In this document: one piece after another, positions 52,743-63,055 of the stretch
How the letters are laid out: the number at the start of each line of letters is the position of its first letter
How positions within the stretch are numbered: the first letter of the stretch is position 1
Position numbers and translations under genes: made by a program
The notes under the pieces: model-generated
Told to the model about the DNA's origin: nothing
What the model saw: the letters and a program-made list of their open reading frames with translations, nothing else
Databases searched by the model: none
NCBI GenBank assembly: GCA_958009055.1
Contig: OY253651.1
Coordinates: 62,001 to 126,000, forward strand
Source: Choricystis sp. odSpoLacu1
Lineage: Eukaryota > Chlorophyta > Trebouxiophyceae
Reading direction: 5' to 3'
DNA length: 64,000 bases

Positions 52743-55700
52743 TCAAACCCCTCCCTCCCCCCCCACCACCGCCGCCGCTTTCGCCCCCAGGCACGCCTCC
52801 GCGTTGGCCTCGGTCACGTCCTTCCTCGTCAGCACCCCCCTAACCAGCGGCCTCGCCGGCCCCACCAACACCATGGACACGCCCAGCCCCCGGAATAGCC
52901 TGTGGGCGCGGGAGGCGGAGGCGCGGGAGGGCAGGACAAAGGGGGCGCGCTGCATGAAGGGGCGCACGTCGACGCGCAGGTCTCGCTCGGACGGGGTGAG
53001 GCCTGTCAGCACAGCCGCCTCCGCCGCGGCATCAAACTTGAAGGGGCGGGAGGCCAGGGAATCCAGTAGCTCGCGTTGAGCGGCCAGGGGGGCGGGGATG
53101 CAGGCAGAGGCGGGGGGGGGCGGCACTCCATCCGTGGACGGCGCGAAGAACGCGGTCCGGTGGGCCAGCAACGCGACCAGCGTGTGGCGGGACACCACGC
53201 CATGCACTTCAAACGGCATGCCTTGCTCTAAAGCCGCCTCCACAGTCGGCGTCACAGGAAACGCGGCGTGCGCGTGGCGGGTCAGTGTGTCGGCAACATC
53301 GCCCACGCGCGGCGTCGGAGCCACCGCCACGACGCGGGACGCGGCCAGCTCGGCCACGGAAAGCTTGTCCAGGGCCATGCGCTGGCGGGCGGAGGAGCCG
53401 GGCTCGGACTGGGGTGGAGGTGTGGAGAAGGGGGGTGAGTTGTGGCCTGCTCATTGTTGTGTCATCTCCCTCTCCACCCCACACCAACTTACCAGCACCG
53501 GCACCCCCCATCTTGATCTGCACATCATAGATGGAGGGGCCGAACGCGTCGCCGACGGCGCGGGCCACAAGGACGGCCAGCATGATGGGCACCACCGCCT
53601 GCAGTGCGCCCGCCCCCTCCACCGCCAGCACGACGACGGACACCGTCATGCGGGTGACGCCACACAGGGTGGCCGCCGCACCCACGGCGGCGTAGGTGGG
53701 CAGGGAGACGCGGAGGCCGGTGGCGAGGGTCGTGTGGGCGGCCTGCACGGCGAGGCCGACGAGGCGGCCAGTGGCGCCACCGACGGCGAGGGAGGGGATA
53801 AAGACGCCCGTGAAAGTGGCGGTGCCACTTCCCCAGACCAAACGTGAGCAGAGTCAGAGGCGGCAGAATGGCCAGCCAGAGGGCGAGGGAGGAGGCGGAG
53901 GGTGCGCCGGCCGCCCCTGCACCGCCACCTGGCGCCAGCTCCCCCAGGTGCAGGATCCTGCGTGTCGCCTGCACCAGGGGCGCCACAAACAGTTGGCCAC
54001 GCGTGCTGTAGTGGCCGGGCGGGCACCACAGCCTGGGGAAGTGGGACGCGTGGCCGTCTGCGCCGGCCGGGCCGCCGCCCCCCGCCCACAGGCTCTGGTC
54101 ACCACCGCCCCCGCGGCCATCATACCACGCCATGTGGTCGGGAGGGGGGACAGGGGCGCAGGGCGACGTGGCGGCGGCGGCCAGAAAGTTGGCGGCGGTC
54201 AGAGCAGCGACCGTCGCCACCTCTGCCACGCGCCGCCGCGCGTTGGCCGGGGGCACCCACGCGGCGCGAGCTTTTGTGAGGGCGACGTGTAAACGAATGA
54301 AGGCGGCACCGTACAGGCCGGCGGCGGCGCCCAGAGCGGCGACGAAGGGGAGGTCGGCCGCCAGGAAGAAGAAGCGCGCGCCGACGCCCGGCGTGTCGTC
54401 GTCATACAGCCCCAGGTCCCTCTGAATCCCCAGCCGCAGGGAGGGGGTGTGTGTGTGTCCAGACCCAAGCGCGGACCGCGCTTGGGCCAGCAGCTGGAGG
54501 GTGGTGACGCCGGTGCAGGTGGCCAGGAAGCCGCGGATGAGGGTGGACACGCCCAAAAACGACGCGCCCTCCTCCACCGCCAGCAGCAGGCCGCCCACGG
54601 GGGCGCCAAACGCGACCGCCACCCCCGCCGCCGCCCCAATGAACACAAAGTCGCGGTGGTCGGCGTCGGTGCGGAAGCGGCCGCCCCAGGCGCGCGGCGC
54701 GGCGGCGCGGCGGTTGAAGACACGCGCGACGGCTGCCGAGCCCAGGGTGCCAATGCCACCGCCCACGACAGTTCCCGCATGCACAAAGGGTCCCTCCTTG
54801 CCGGCGGGCAGGCCGGCCGCCATGCCCAGGGTGATGGAGGCGAACTTGGCGGCGAGGGTGGACGCGCGGAGCAGGCCGGGCACGTGGACGCCATTTAAAT
54901 AGGCTTTTGTTTCGGGAATGCCCGAACCGGCGGCCAGGGGGGTGGTAGACGCTACCAGGAGGGCGGCTGCCACGGCCAGGGGGAGGACGCAGGAGAGGAG
55001 GGCGCCGAGCGCGGCACGGCGGCCGCCGCGCGCGGCGGCGGAGGCGACAGCGCCAAACTTCCAGTCGTTGAGGGCTTCGAGACTGGCGTCGAAAATGAAG
55101 GCGAGGCCGCCCATCGCCACCCCGATGGCGGTGGCCAGGGCGTAGCGCCAGGTCTCGTCGGCAGCGTAGTCACGAGCGCCACGGGAGGCAGCCACCCTCC
55201 CATCCACGTCACACTCCACGGGATCGAAATCCTGAGCCGTGTACTGGGTCATGCGGGCCAGTCGGGACAGGACTTCCCGCCCCTCAGCCTCCGTGGCGGG
55301 GGCGCCGTGCAGGGAGGGGGGCAGGGAGGGGCGGTAGCTGTCGCCCCCGTCGCCCGCGGTGACGCCCGCGTCGCGCAGGGAGGCGGCGGCTGCCGTGATG
55401 AAGGAGCGAGCCGAGGAGGCGACGGGGGCGACCGCTGACGCGAGGCGGGAGGCGAGGGGGGCGGTGGACGGGAGAGGAGGGGGTGGCGGGGCGCGCGGCG
55501 GAGGGGGGGAGGGGGGCGGGTGTTGGCCCTCCACCGAAAACGTGGACGCGCCCTTGGCGTAGGCGTCCAGGTTGGAGCTGCGGGGGCAAGGGAGGAAGGG
55601 GAGGCGGAGGGGTGGCGTTGGTTTTCGTGCGTTGGAGAAGTCTTCGTTTTTTCTTGGCCTCTCCTTCCCCTCCTCCTTCTCACCGCAGCGCCCCCCGAAA

Positions 55701-55799
55701 CGGGGCCCCCTCCACATCCACCGTCCCTATGGCGTCGCCCTCGTCGTCGGACGGCGTCCCGAGGTCGGGGAGGCGGCCGTACGTGGGGGCGGGGGGCAT
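52743..55799 (-). CDS. CLC-family chloride channel/exchanger with CBS domains, two frame breaks
   Basis: Exons 55799-55684, 55577-53493 and 53408-52743 give about 954 residues with two single-base corrections. The N-terminus is a long disordered region. Pore motifs are GSGIPETKAYLNG, PAGKEGPFVHAGTVVGGG and FTGVFIPSLAVGGATGRLVG. The Glu of GKEGP is the gating glutamate, and Ser in GSGIP favours chloride over nitrate compared with plant CLCa (GPGIP). Two CBS domains close the protein (DKLSVAELAASRVVAVAPTP; FMQRAPFVLPSRASASRAHR). The frame shifts at 53831-53842, between LTLLTFG and GSGTATFTG. It shifts again at C6 (53504-53509), where removal of one base reads IYDVQIKMGVPVL and meets the phase-0 donor correctly. 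Both shifts are single extra bases. Confidence 0.88.
53504..53509. repeat. C6 homopolymer at a CLC frame break
   Basis: G6 in the sense strand just before the CLC exon-2 donor. One base fewer restores the conserved residues and the splice phase. Confidence 0.65.
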
Positions 55800-56080
55800 G
55801 ACGCGTGAAGTGTTGGTGGGTGAAGAAAAAAAGGAGGGGCGACCCGTAACCCCTGCCGTTTTGTTTTGTGTCGTGTGCCTCGCGACGGATCAACACAGCA
55901 GCGGTGTGTGCGCCATCGTCGCAGAGTCGACAGCGGGCGCTAGCGGCGGGGCTGACGTCCCCAGGCCAGGCGGCGGGACGGCGGTCAACACTTTTTTTTT
56001 GTCTCGAGTCGTTTTGCGAGGACCGACACGTTCACTCCCCAATCCCAAAAACTCCCGGCGGTTTGCGCGTCCCTCTCTCC
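55800..56080. promoter_or_regulatory. divergent region between CLC and Nudix genes
   Basis: This gap of about 281 bases separates head-to-head genes. No defined promoter element or gene is visible. Confidence 0.45.
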
Positions 56081-56984
56081 ATGCTCCACACCGCCCGTCG
56101 CCTGACCTGTCTCCGCTCCCTTGCACGCACGCCCCCCACGATGGCGCGCGCGACCGTGTCGTCGGCGTCGCCGCCGCCTGCACCTCCGCCCGCCGCGCCA
56201 GTGGTTGCCGAGACCGAGGTCTACGCCCGCTACCTGTCCGTGCTCAAGAGGGACGTGAGGTTGCCAGCCAGCCACGGACGGCCGGTACGTGTGTGTGGGG
56301 GGAGTGGTGGTGGAGAGAGGAGAGGTTGGGGCGGCATCGCGTTTTTTTTTTTCATCGACCCTTGCCCTCTCCCCACACGCACAGGAAGAGACCGTGTCGT
56401 ACGACGTGGTCGGCCACCCGACCACCCGCTTCACGTTTGTGGTAGTCTTCCCTTTCCACAGCGGGCCGACGCCAGAGGTGAGTTGGGAAAAAGTGGCACG
56501 CGTGGTGTCACCTGGCGATCAATCAACGCACACAACCACACACTCACACCTCGCATACATCACAACCCTCCAGGTGACCATGGTGCGCGAGTTTTGTCAG
56601 GGGCCCAACGAGTGGTTGCTCACCCTGCCCGCGGGCGGGTTCGACCCACAACGCCACTCCTCCCTCGCCGCCGCAGCCGCCGCCGAACTCTCAGAGGAAG
56701 CGCACCTGGCGGGCGGCGAGTGGCGGTCTCTGTGGGTGGGGGAGGCGGCGACGGCGGGCGCGTCCGAAGGCAAGTGGAGCGCCAACCGGTTTCACGCCTT
56801 CCTGTGTGTGAATCCGCAGACTGACGCCGCCCCCGGGGCCCGCGACGCGGAGGAACGCATCGACGTGGTGCGCGTGCCTGTGAGTGAGCTGGGAGGGTTG
56901 GTGGCCAGGGGGCAAATCCTGCCGCCGAGCGCGAGCGTCGCGTGGGCGGCGTTGGACGAGTTGAGGCGGTGCGGCAAACTGTGA
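56081..56984 (+). CDS. Nudix hydrolase (ADP-sugar pyrophosphatase-like), degenerate Nudix box
   Basis: Exons 56081-56284, 56385-56477 and 56574-56984 give 235 residues. The fold is that of ADP-ribose/ADP-sugar pyrophosphatases: YARYLSVLKRDVRLPASHGR, VSYDVVGHPTTRFTFVVVFP, VTMVREFCQGPNEWLLTLPA and GGFDP. The Nudix box Gx5Ex7REUxEExGU is degenerate. AELSEEAHL keeps Glu-Leu-x-Glu-Glu but replaces the Arg, the first Glu and the late Gly. Catalysis is therefore uncertain. The first about 35 residues (MLHTARRLTCLRSLARTPPT) look like an organellar leader. A second Met (MARATVSSAS) would give a shorter form. Confidence 0.85.
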
Positions 56985-57211
56985 TTCCGTGGAAAAGAGA
57001 GTGCTTGGTGGTTTTGTGTGTGTGCGTGAGCAAGCAGCCCTGCGTGTGTGTAGTCTTTCATTTCTAGTCGTCACCGAGACTTGCGAAACAAGAGCAGCGA
57101 CGAAACAAAAAAGAAAACAGACAATCGAGTTTCGTTCTGTTTTTCACCAGAGCCTCTCGCGCCCTCCCCCCCACCCCGGTCCCCCCCTCTCCGCCCCTCT
57201 CACCACCCTCC

Positions 57212-58940
57212 ATGGGCTGCGGCGCGTCGGCGCCCGCCACCGCCACCGGGCGCACGTCCACGCCGGGCGTGCCCGGGTCGCATGCCGCCCAGCCAGAGAC
57301 GCCGGACGTCGGGCTGAGTGACGTGTGGGAGCCCGTTAAGTTTCTGGGGCGGGGCGGCACGGGGGACACGTGGTTGTTCAGGTGAGAGATGGGAGGAGAG
57401 GGAGGGCGGAGGGAGGGCGGACGGAAATGGGGTGGACGAAAAAGGGGGCGGAGCGTGTTTTTTGTGTGTGCTGTGTGGGTGGCCGGATTGCGGGCCGCCT
57501 GGCCACTGCACCACGCTGTGCGGGAGTGCCATCCCCAGCACGACGCTGTGAGGGTGGGAGAGGGGGAGGCGGGCGTGTGGTTTGGGGGCGACACGCGAAC
57601 AACGCGCCGCCCCCATGGACGGCCGCACACCGAATAAAACTCGACACACCCCCCTCCTCTCCCCACACAGGTCCAAGGACACCGGCGAAGACGTCGCCGT
57701 CAAGCTCATCAAACGCCCCCTGCCCAAGATCATTCTGCCCAACATCCTGCGCGAGATACGGGTGAGTTGCTGGTGGTGGTGGTGGCGGGTCGGAGTGAGA
57801 GGAGATATCACACACCACCCTTTTTTTTTCCCGCCCGCGCCTTCTCCCCACCCCCAGACAACGCAAAAAAAAGCACGCACACTCACAATACAACACACAC
57901 ACCTCCCTCCCACCCAACCAACACAGATCCAGGCCGACCTGGGGGAGGGCCACATCAACATTATCGACGCAAAGGAGGCCGTCCTCACTGAAACCCACCT
58001 GGGTCTCGTCATGGAGTACGCGGCGGGCGGCTCCCTCACCGGCTACGTGGCTGAACGCTGGCAACACGCCCAGTCGGGCGGCCTCTTTCTCACCGAAGAC
58101 GAAGCGCGCTACTTCATGCGTCAATTCGTGGACGCCGTCTCCTACTGCCACGGCCACTGCGTCGCCCACCGCGACCTCAAGCTCGACAACACGCTCCTGG
58201 ACGGCTCCGAACCCCCCATGCTCAAGCTGTGCGACTTTGGGTTTGCCAAGACGTGGACCGAGGGCGCCAACATGTTCACCCACATCGGGACCCCCGTCTA
58301 CATGTCGCCCGAGCTCATCAACTCGTCGCGCGCGGGGGAGAGGGGGTATGATGGCGCCCTGGCCGACGTGTGGGCGAGTGGCGTGCTCCTGATCGTGTTG
58401 TTGTTGGGCACGTTTCCTTTCGACCACACGGAGCACCCCGACCCAAACACGTCTGAAGCTCACCTCGAGGTCTGGCTCCAGCAGATGCGCCAACCCTGGT
58501 CCGGCATCCCCCACATCAAGGCTGCAGTCGAAAGGTTGACGCCCGAGTGTGTGGACTTGTTGAACCGGATTTTCGTGGTGGACGAGTCGAAGCGGATCAC
58601 AATCCCCGAAATTCGGGAGCACCCCTGGTACCTGAAGCCTCTCTCCCCCAAGCACGCGGCTGCCGAGGCACGTGTCAAAGAGCTGCAGAAGTGCGTCATC
58701 GCCTGCAACGCGGCGGCCGCGGTGGATGCGAGGCTGGTGGCGGCACGGGGCGCGGCGTTGGACGCGCTGGTCGAGCAAGCCGCCACGCGCGCGGCGTGGG
58801 GGGCGGCCCCGCTGACGGCACCGCTGGTGAGGATCGATCTGTCCAGGCAAGAGTGTCTGGGGAGTGCGGGTGGTGGTGGGGAGGTTGGCGGGGGTGGCCT
58901 GGGCACGCTGGGGGAGGAGGAGGAGGCGGCCGCGGCGTGA
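57212..58940 (+). CDS. SnRK2-like Ser/Thr protein kinase with N-terminal acylation signal
   Basis: Exons 57212-57381, 57671-57761 and 57927-58940 give 424 residues. All kinase motifs are intact: FLGRGGTGDTWLF (Gly loop), VAVKLIKR (Lys), HRDLKLDNTLL (catalytic loop), CDFGFAKT (DFG) and GTPVYMSPELI (activation segment). The catalytic domain order and the RLTPECVDLLNRIFVVDESK, RITIPEIREHPWY block fit the SnRK2/CAMK-like group. The C-terminal about 110 residues are Ala-rich and acidic at the end (EEEEAAAA), without a UBA domain. The N-terminus MGCGASAP is a strong N-myristoylation plus palmitoylation pattern, suggesting membrane attachment. Canonical SnRK2s lack it. A GT repeat and TGTAA follow the stop. 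Confidence 0.92.
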
Positions 58941-59011
58941 AGGTTTGTGTGTGTGTGCCGCCCCCTCCTCCCTCCCCTTGCTCGCCACCACTGTGTGTGT
59001 GTGTGTGTGTG

Positions 59012-59016
59012 TGTAA
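59012..59016 (+). terminator. TGTAA polyadenylation element, kinase gene
   Basis: TGTAA closes a GT repeat about 72 bases past the kinase stop. Confidence 0.5.
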
Positions 59017-59127
59017 ATTCGTTTCCCGTTTATCTTTTTTTTTGCACATCGTTTTTTTGCATCGAAACACGAAACACACAACAGAAAGAGAGAGAGAAAG
59101 ACCACACCCTAAACCACACACAACACA

Positions 59128-60822
59128 TCACCCCCGCCACACAAAGCTGGCAAAGGCGGCCACCACGGTGGCCACGCCACCGCACGCGGCCAGGGCGATC
59201 AGGGCGGCGGGGCCGCCGACTGCGTCGAAACGGGCAGCGGCGCGGCTGGGGTCGCGCAGCGCGCGCGCGCGGGCACGGAACACGAAGAACGCGTACACAA
59301 TGAGAAGGCAAGCGGCGGGCGCGATGATGGCGCCAGAGACGGTGACGGCGCGGCAGACGTGCGAGGCGCAGCGGCGGGGGGAGCCGTCGCCCGCGCCGCC
59401 GCCGCCGCCGCCCTTCTTTTTGGCGCCACCGCCGCCCCCGACCAGGCTGCCGTCCAGCAGAGACGTGGCCAGAAGGAGCACCAAGACGGCGACCTGGAGC
59501 CAGGCTATCAGCGTGCGTTCATTGGCGAAAAATGTATTGGGCTCGACACGGCCGAGTGTGGGCAGCGTCGCGCCGCGCGCCCCGCGGCGCCGCCGCCGAG
59601 CCGCGTCCAGCAGGTGCCCCAGCAGGCGGACACGGTGACGGCCGGTGGCCTGCAGCGGCGGCGATGGGGGCGGTTTGGGGGAGGACGGCGGGGGAGGTGC
59701 GATGTCCAACGTCACCGCGGCCGCCCGCGCCGCCGCCGTCGGCACCGCCACCGCGGCCGACACGGCGGGCAGGTCAGACGCCAAGATGGCGGCCTGTGGG
59801 TCAGAGGGCCCCCACACGGCAGCGACGGCGCCCACAAACTTGGAGTAGGACACAGGGGTCGCGGCCGCGGCCTCCAGCAGGGGCGCCACCCACGCGGGGG
59901 CCTCCCCCCCGCGCGCCGTTTTTACTTTCAGCACGGCCACGCACAGGCGGGCGGCGACAGGGCCGGCGGTGAGGGTGGAGGGGTGGACGGAGGTGTAGGC
60001 CACGCGTTCGTCCAGCGTGACGCGCAGACCGGTCGCCGCGTCCACAGCTCCAAACGCCCACCGAGACGCCACGGTGCGGGTGATGGGGGCGTGGGGAGGC
60101 GCCAGGCGGGAGGCCAGGGCGGTGACGAGGGGCGGGGCATCGGGCGGGGGCGGGGCGCCGGCGACGAGTGCGAGCAGCGCAGACGTCGGCAGCCGCACCC
60201 GTTTTTTTGTCGCCGCCTCCGTCGCCGTCGCCCGCGTCTTGACCTCTAGAAACACGGACCCCGGGGGCTCGCCGCCGTCACCCTCGTCTTCATCCCCATA
60301 CCGTCGCACCCGCACCGCGGCCGCGCCCTCGACGCGGGCGGCACGCGCGGCCGCGTCGGGGAAGCGGGGCGAATCAAAATACACCGACGTCACCCGCCGC
60401 CCTGCCGGTGCCCCCACCCTCGCCCCGGCATCCACGCCCAGCCTCGCCCGCCCCGGCAGGCACAGCGGCAGACGGGCGGCCAGGGCCAGCTTGAGGGCGG
60501 GGGTGGCGTGAGGAGGGGTGAAGAATTTGTAGGTGGTTCGGGAGAAAGTGTCGGGGAGAGGCGCGCCCGCGTCGCCACCAACCCCCGTCAGACCAGCCAC
60601 CGCGGCACACAGGTCGCTGGCGGCCGCCACCAGGGTGGCGTCCCGCCCGCCGTCGACGGCGGCGACGTCGGCCAGCCAGGCCGCGACACGCGCGGCGGCG
60701 GAGTCGGCCCAGGCAGGACGCGCAGACGTGACGGCAGGAGGAGACGCCAGGTCCGCCCCCAGCGCGTCCGCCCGGGACCGCAGGTCGCACCAGGCGCGCT
60801 CGGGCTCGGGGTGGACGGGCAT
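59128..60822 (-). CDS. VTC-type polyphosphate polymerase lacking SPX, with C-terminal DUF202
   Basis: The intronless frame has 564 residues. The VTC catalytic tunnel domain is recognisable: FSRTTYKFFTP, RVTSVYFDSP, AVRVRRYGD and VFLEVKTRATATEAATKKRV. RVTLDERVAYT, AVLKVKTARG and TPVSYSKFVGAVAAVWGP complete it. In yeast VTC4 such Arg, Lys and Glu residues bind ATP and metal for polyphosphate synthesis into vacuoles. The C-terminus is a VTC1/DUF202 membrane module: EPNTFFANERTLIAWLQVAV, then a second and third hydrophobic segment. The about 100 N-terminal residues do not look like an SPX domain (no Lys-rich surface, no KKxxK motif), so the inositol-pyrophosphate sensor seems absent. Start ATG 60822 is the first Met after stops in the upstream leader. 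Confidence 0.88.
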   Translation of the reverse strand: MPVHPEPERAWCDLRSRADALGADLASPPAVTSARPAWADSAAARVAAWLADVAAVDGGRDATLVAAASDLCAAVAGLTGVGGDAGAPLPDTFSRTTYKFFTPPHATPALKLALAARLPLCLPGRARLGVDAGARVGAPAGRRVTSVYFDSPRFPDAAARAARVEGAAAVRVRRYGDEDEGDGGEPPGSVFLEVKTRATATEAATKKRVRLPTSALLALVAGAPPPPDAPPLVTALASRLAPPHAPITRTVASRWAFGAVDAATGLRVTLDERVAYTSVHPSTLTAGPVAARLCVAVLKVKTARGGEAPAWVAPLLEAAAATPVSYSKFVGAVAAVWGPSDPQAAILASDLPAVSAAVAVPTAAARAAAVTLDIAPPPPSSPKPPPSPPLQATGRHRVRLLGHLLDAARRRRRGARGATLPTLGRVEPNTFFANERTLIAWLQVAVLVLLLATSLLDGSLVGGGGGAKKKGGGGGGAGDGSPRRCASHVCRAVTVSGAIIAPAACLLIVYAFFVFRARARALRDPSRAAARFDAVGGPAALIALAACGGVATVVAAFASFVWRG

Positions 60823-61133
60823 GGGAGGTGGGAGGCTGGGGGAAGAGAGGGAGGGTTGTGCACGGGACGCACGCGGGAGCAGAGGAAAAACAGGCAGACA
60901 CAGCTGGCGCCCCCCACGACACGCCTTCCCTCTGTGTCGGGCGGGCGGCGTCGGTGGCGTCGGTGGGGGTGGGGTGGGTGTGGCGAGGCAGGAACACTCC
61001 CCCCACACTGAAGCAAAAAAGCAAAGTGGAGTGAAGCAAAAAAACGACAAGAGTGAACACACAAAGCTCTCTCCCTCTCTCAAAACACACCCACCACACA
61101 CAAATCCACACACGCCTCTCTCTCTCTCTCTCT
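60823..61133. other. intergenic region between SELO and VTC genes
   Basis: About 311 bases between two minus-strand genes. A CT repeat (about 61116-61135) abuts the SELO stop codon. No gene is visible. Confidence 0.5.
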
Positions 61134-63023
61134 CTACGACGAGCAGCTCAGCAGCTCCACCCCCCGCCTCGGCGTCAGGGGCGCCGGCACCCGGAACCTG
61201 TCCGATGCCGGACGCCCCCCATTGAATGGATCCCCCACTGCCGCCAGCAACGCGTCCAGCTCGGCCCCGCCATCGCCCGCCATGGTCGCGTCAATGGCCG
61301 CCTGCAGCAAGTGGTTGCGCGGCACGACGGCGGGGTTGACGGCGTCCTGGGCCGCGGCGCGGGATGGGGCGTCGGCGACGCCCACGGACGCCAGCGCAGA
61401 CCGATAAGACTCGAGCCACTCGGTGGCTGCGGTTTTAATGGCGCACGGCACGTCGTCCCAGGAGGCGGGGGCGCACCTGTCCGAGCCGGCGGGGACGGGG
61501 GTGGCGCGGGACAGGGCGGCCACCAGGTCGGCGGGGGGCGGCGCGCCCGCCACAGCCGACGGTCCGACCACAGACGACAGCGCCCGCCACGAATTGGTCC
61601 AGTCGGCCTGCGCGTCCACCAGCAGGCGCAGCCAGGCGACCGCCAGGTCGCGGTCGTAGGAGGGGAGGCCGAATTTCGAAGCAGACAAAGCCTCATAGTT
61701 TAATGAAATCGCTTTGACGTACTCCTCCACCGCCACCGTCGCCTCCGCCTCGGTCACTAGGCCGCCCGCCAGGAAGGCGGTGGCCAGGCGCTCCCCATTC
61801 CAGGCGGCGGCCATGGGCTGGGGGAGGTTGTTGGGTGGGTGGGTGTGGGTGGGTTCGAATGGTTTTTTAGCCCCGCCGCTCCCCACCCTTCTCCTCCTCC
61901 CCTCCACCACTCCCTCTCACCTGGCCCCGGAACGAGTACCGCCGCCCTGGAATGTCGGTCGTGTTGGGCGTGAAGTAAGGGTCGACCGCCTCCAGCCAGC
62001 CGTAGGGGCCATAATCGATGGTTTCGCACCCCTCCTCGCTTCCCGCCACGCTGAGGTTGTCCGTGTTGAGCACACCGTGCACGAAGCCGACGCCCTGCCA
62101 CCTGGCCACCGTCTTGGCGGTGCGCTGGAGGATGGCGTTTAAAAAGGCGGCGTAGTCGCCGGCGGGGACGGAGGGCGAGTAGTGGTGTTGAATAACGAAA
62201 TCGGCAAGCTGCTTCACCACCTCTTTCTCGCCCCGGGAGGCAGGCAGCTCGAACGACCCAAACCGCACAAAGCAGCGGGACACGCGGGTGACGACGGCCC
62301 CGGGTTCGAGGGAGGGGCGGCCGTCGTAGAACTGGTCTCGCTCCACGGCGCCCCCCGTCAACACGAGCGACAGCGCGCGCGTCGTGGGAACCGCCAGCGC
62401 GGCCATGGCTTCAGACGCGACGTACTCGCGCAACGAAGACCGCAGCACCGCCCGTCCATCCGCAAAGCGGGAGTATGGGGTGCGCCCAGCGCCCTTGAGC
62501 TGCAGCTCGAACCGAGCGCCGGGGGCGACGGGCGACGCCACGTCCCCCAGCGTGATGGCGCGCCCGTCCCCTAGTTGGCCCGCCCAGGAGCCAAACTGGT
62601 GGCCGCCATAATTTTGGGCGTAGGGGTGGGCGGAGGGGGGGATGGACGCGCCGCCGAAGAGCGCGGCAAACTCTGGGCGGGTGAGTTGGTCGGGCGCAAG
62701 CCCCACCAACGCGCCCACGTCGGGGGAGGCGGTCAGCACGGTGGGGATGGCGGGGTAGGCGGGGGAGCCAGCGACAGCAGGCGGGGCGGGGGGGGGCGGG
62801 CGTTGGGTCGACAAAGGAAAAAAGTGCGCCAGTCACTTGGCGGGTGGGGCCTCCCTTGACGGGGTCGCCCGGCAGGGAGGAGGTGAAGGTGGAGCCGAAG
62901 GACAGGTCCTGTGTGTGTGTGTGTCGTGTCGGGCGCTGTCTTTTGTTCGTTCGCGTCCTGGCCAGGCCACGTCGGGGGGAGGGGAGCCGAGTGCGGGCGC
63001 AGGCCGTCGTGCCCTCGCCCCGC

Positions 63024-63055
<32 letters not shown>

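Noticed and set aside
53525..53830. Arg/His-rich C-terminus of the unshifted CLC frame
   Set aside because: The alternative frame over the same bases encodes the conserved GVFIPSLAVGG pore region, so the unshifted tail is an artefact.
61845..61870. GGTTCGAAT, resembling a tRNA T-loop
   Set aside because: It lies in a SELO intron on the antisense strand and no acceptor, D or anticodon stems can be drawn around it.
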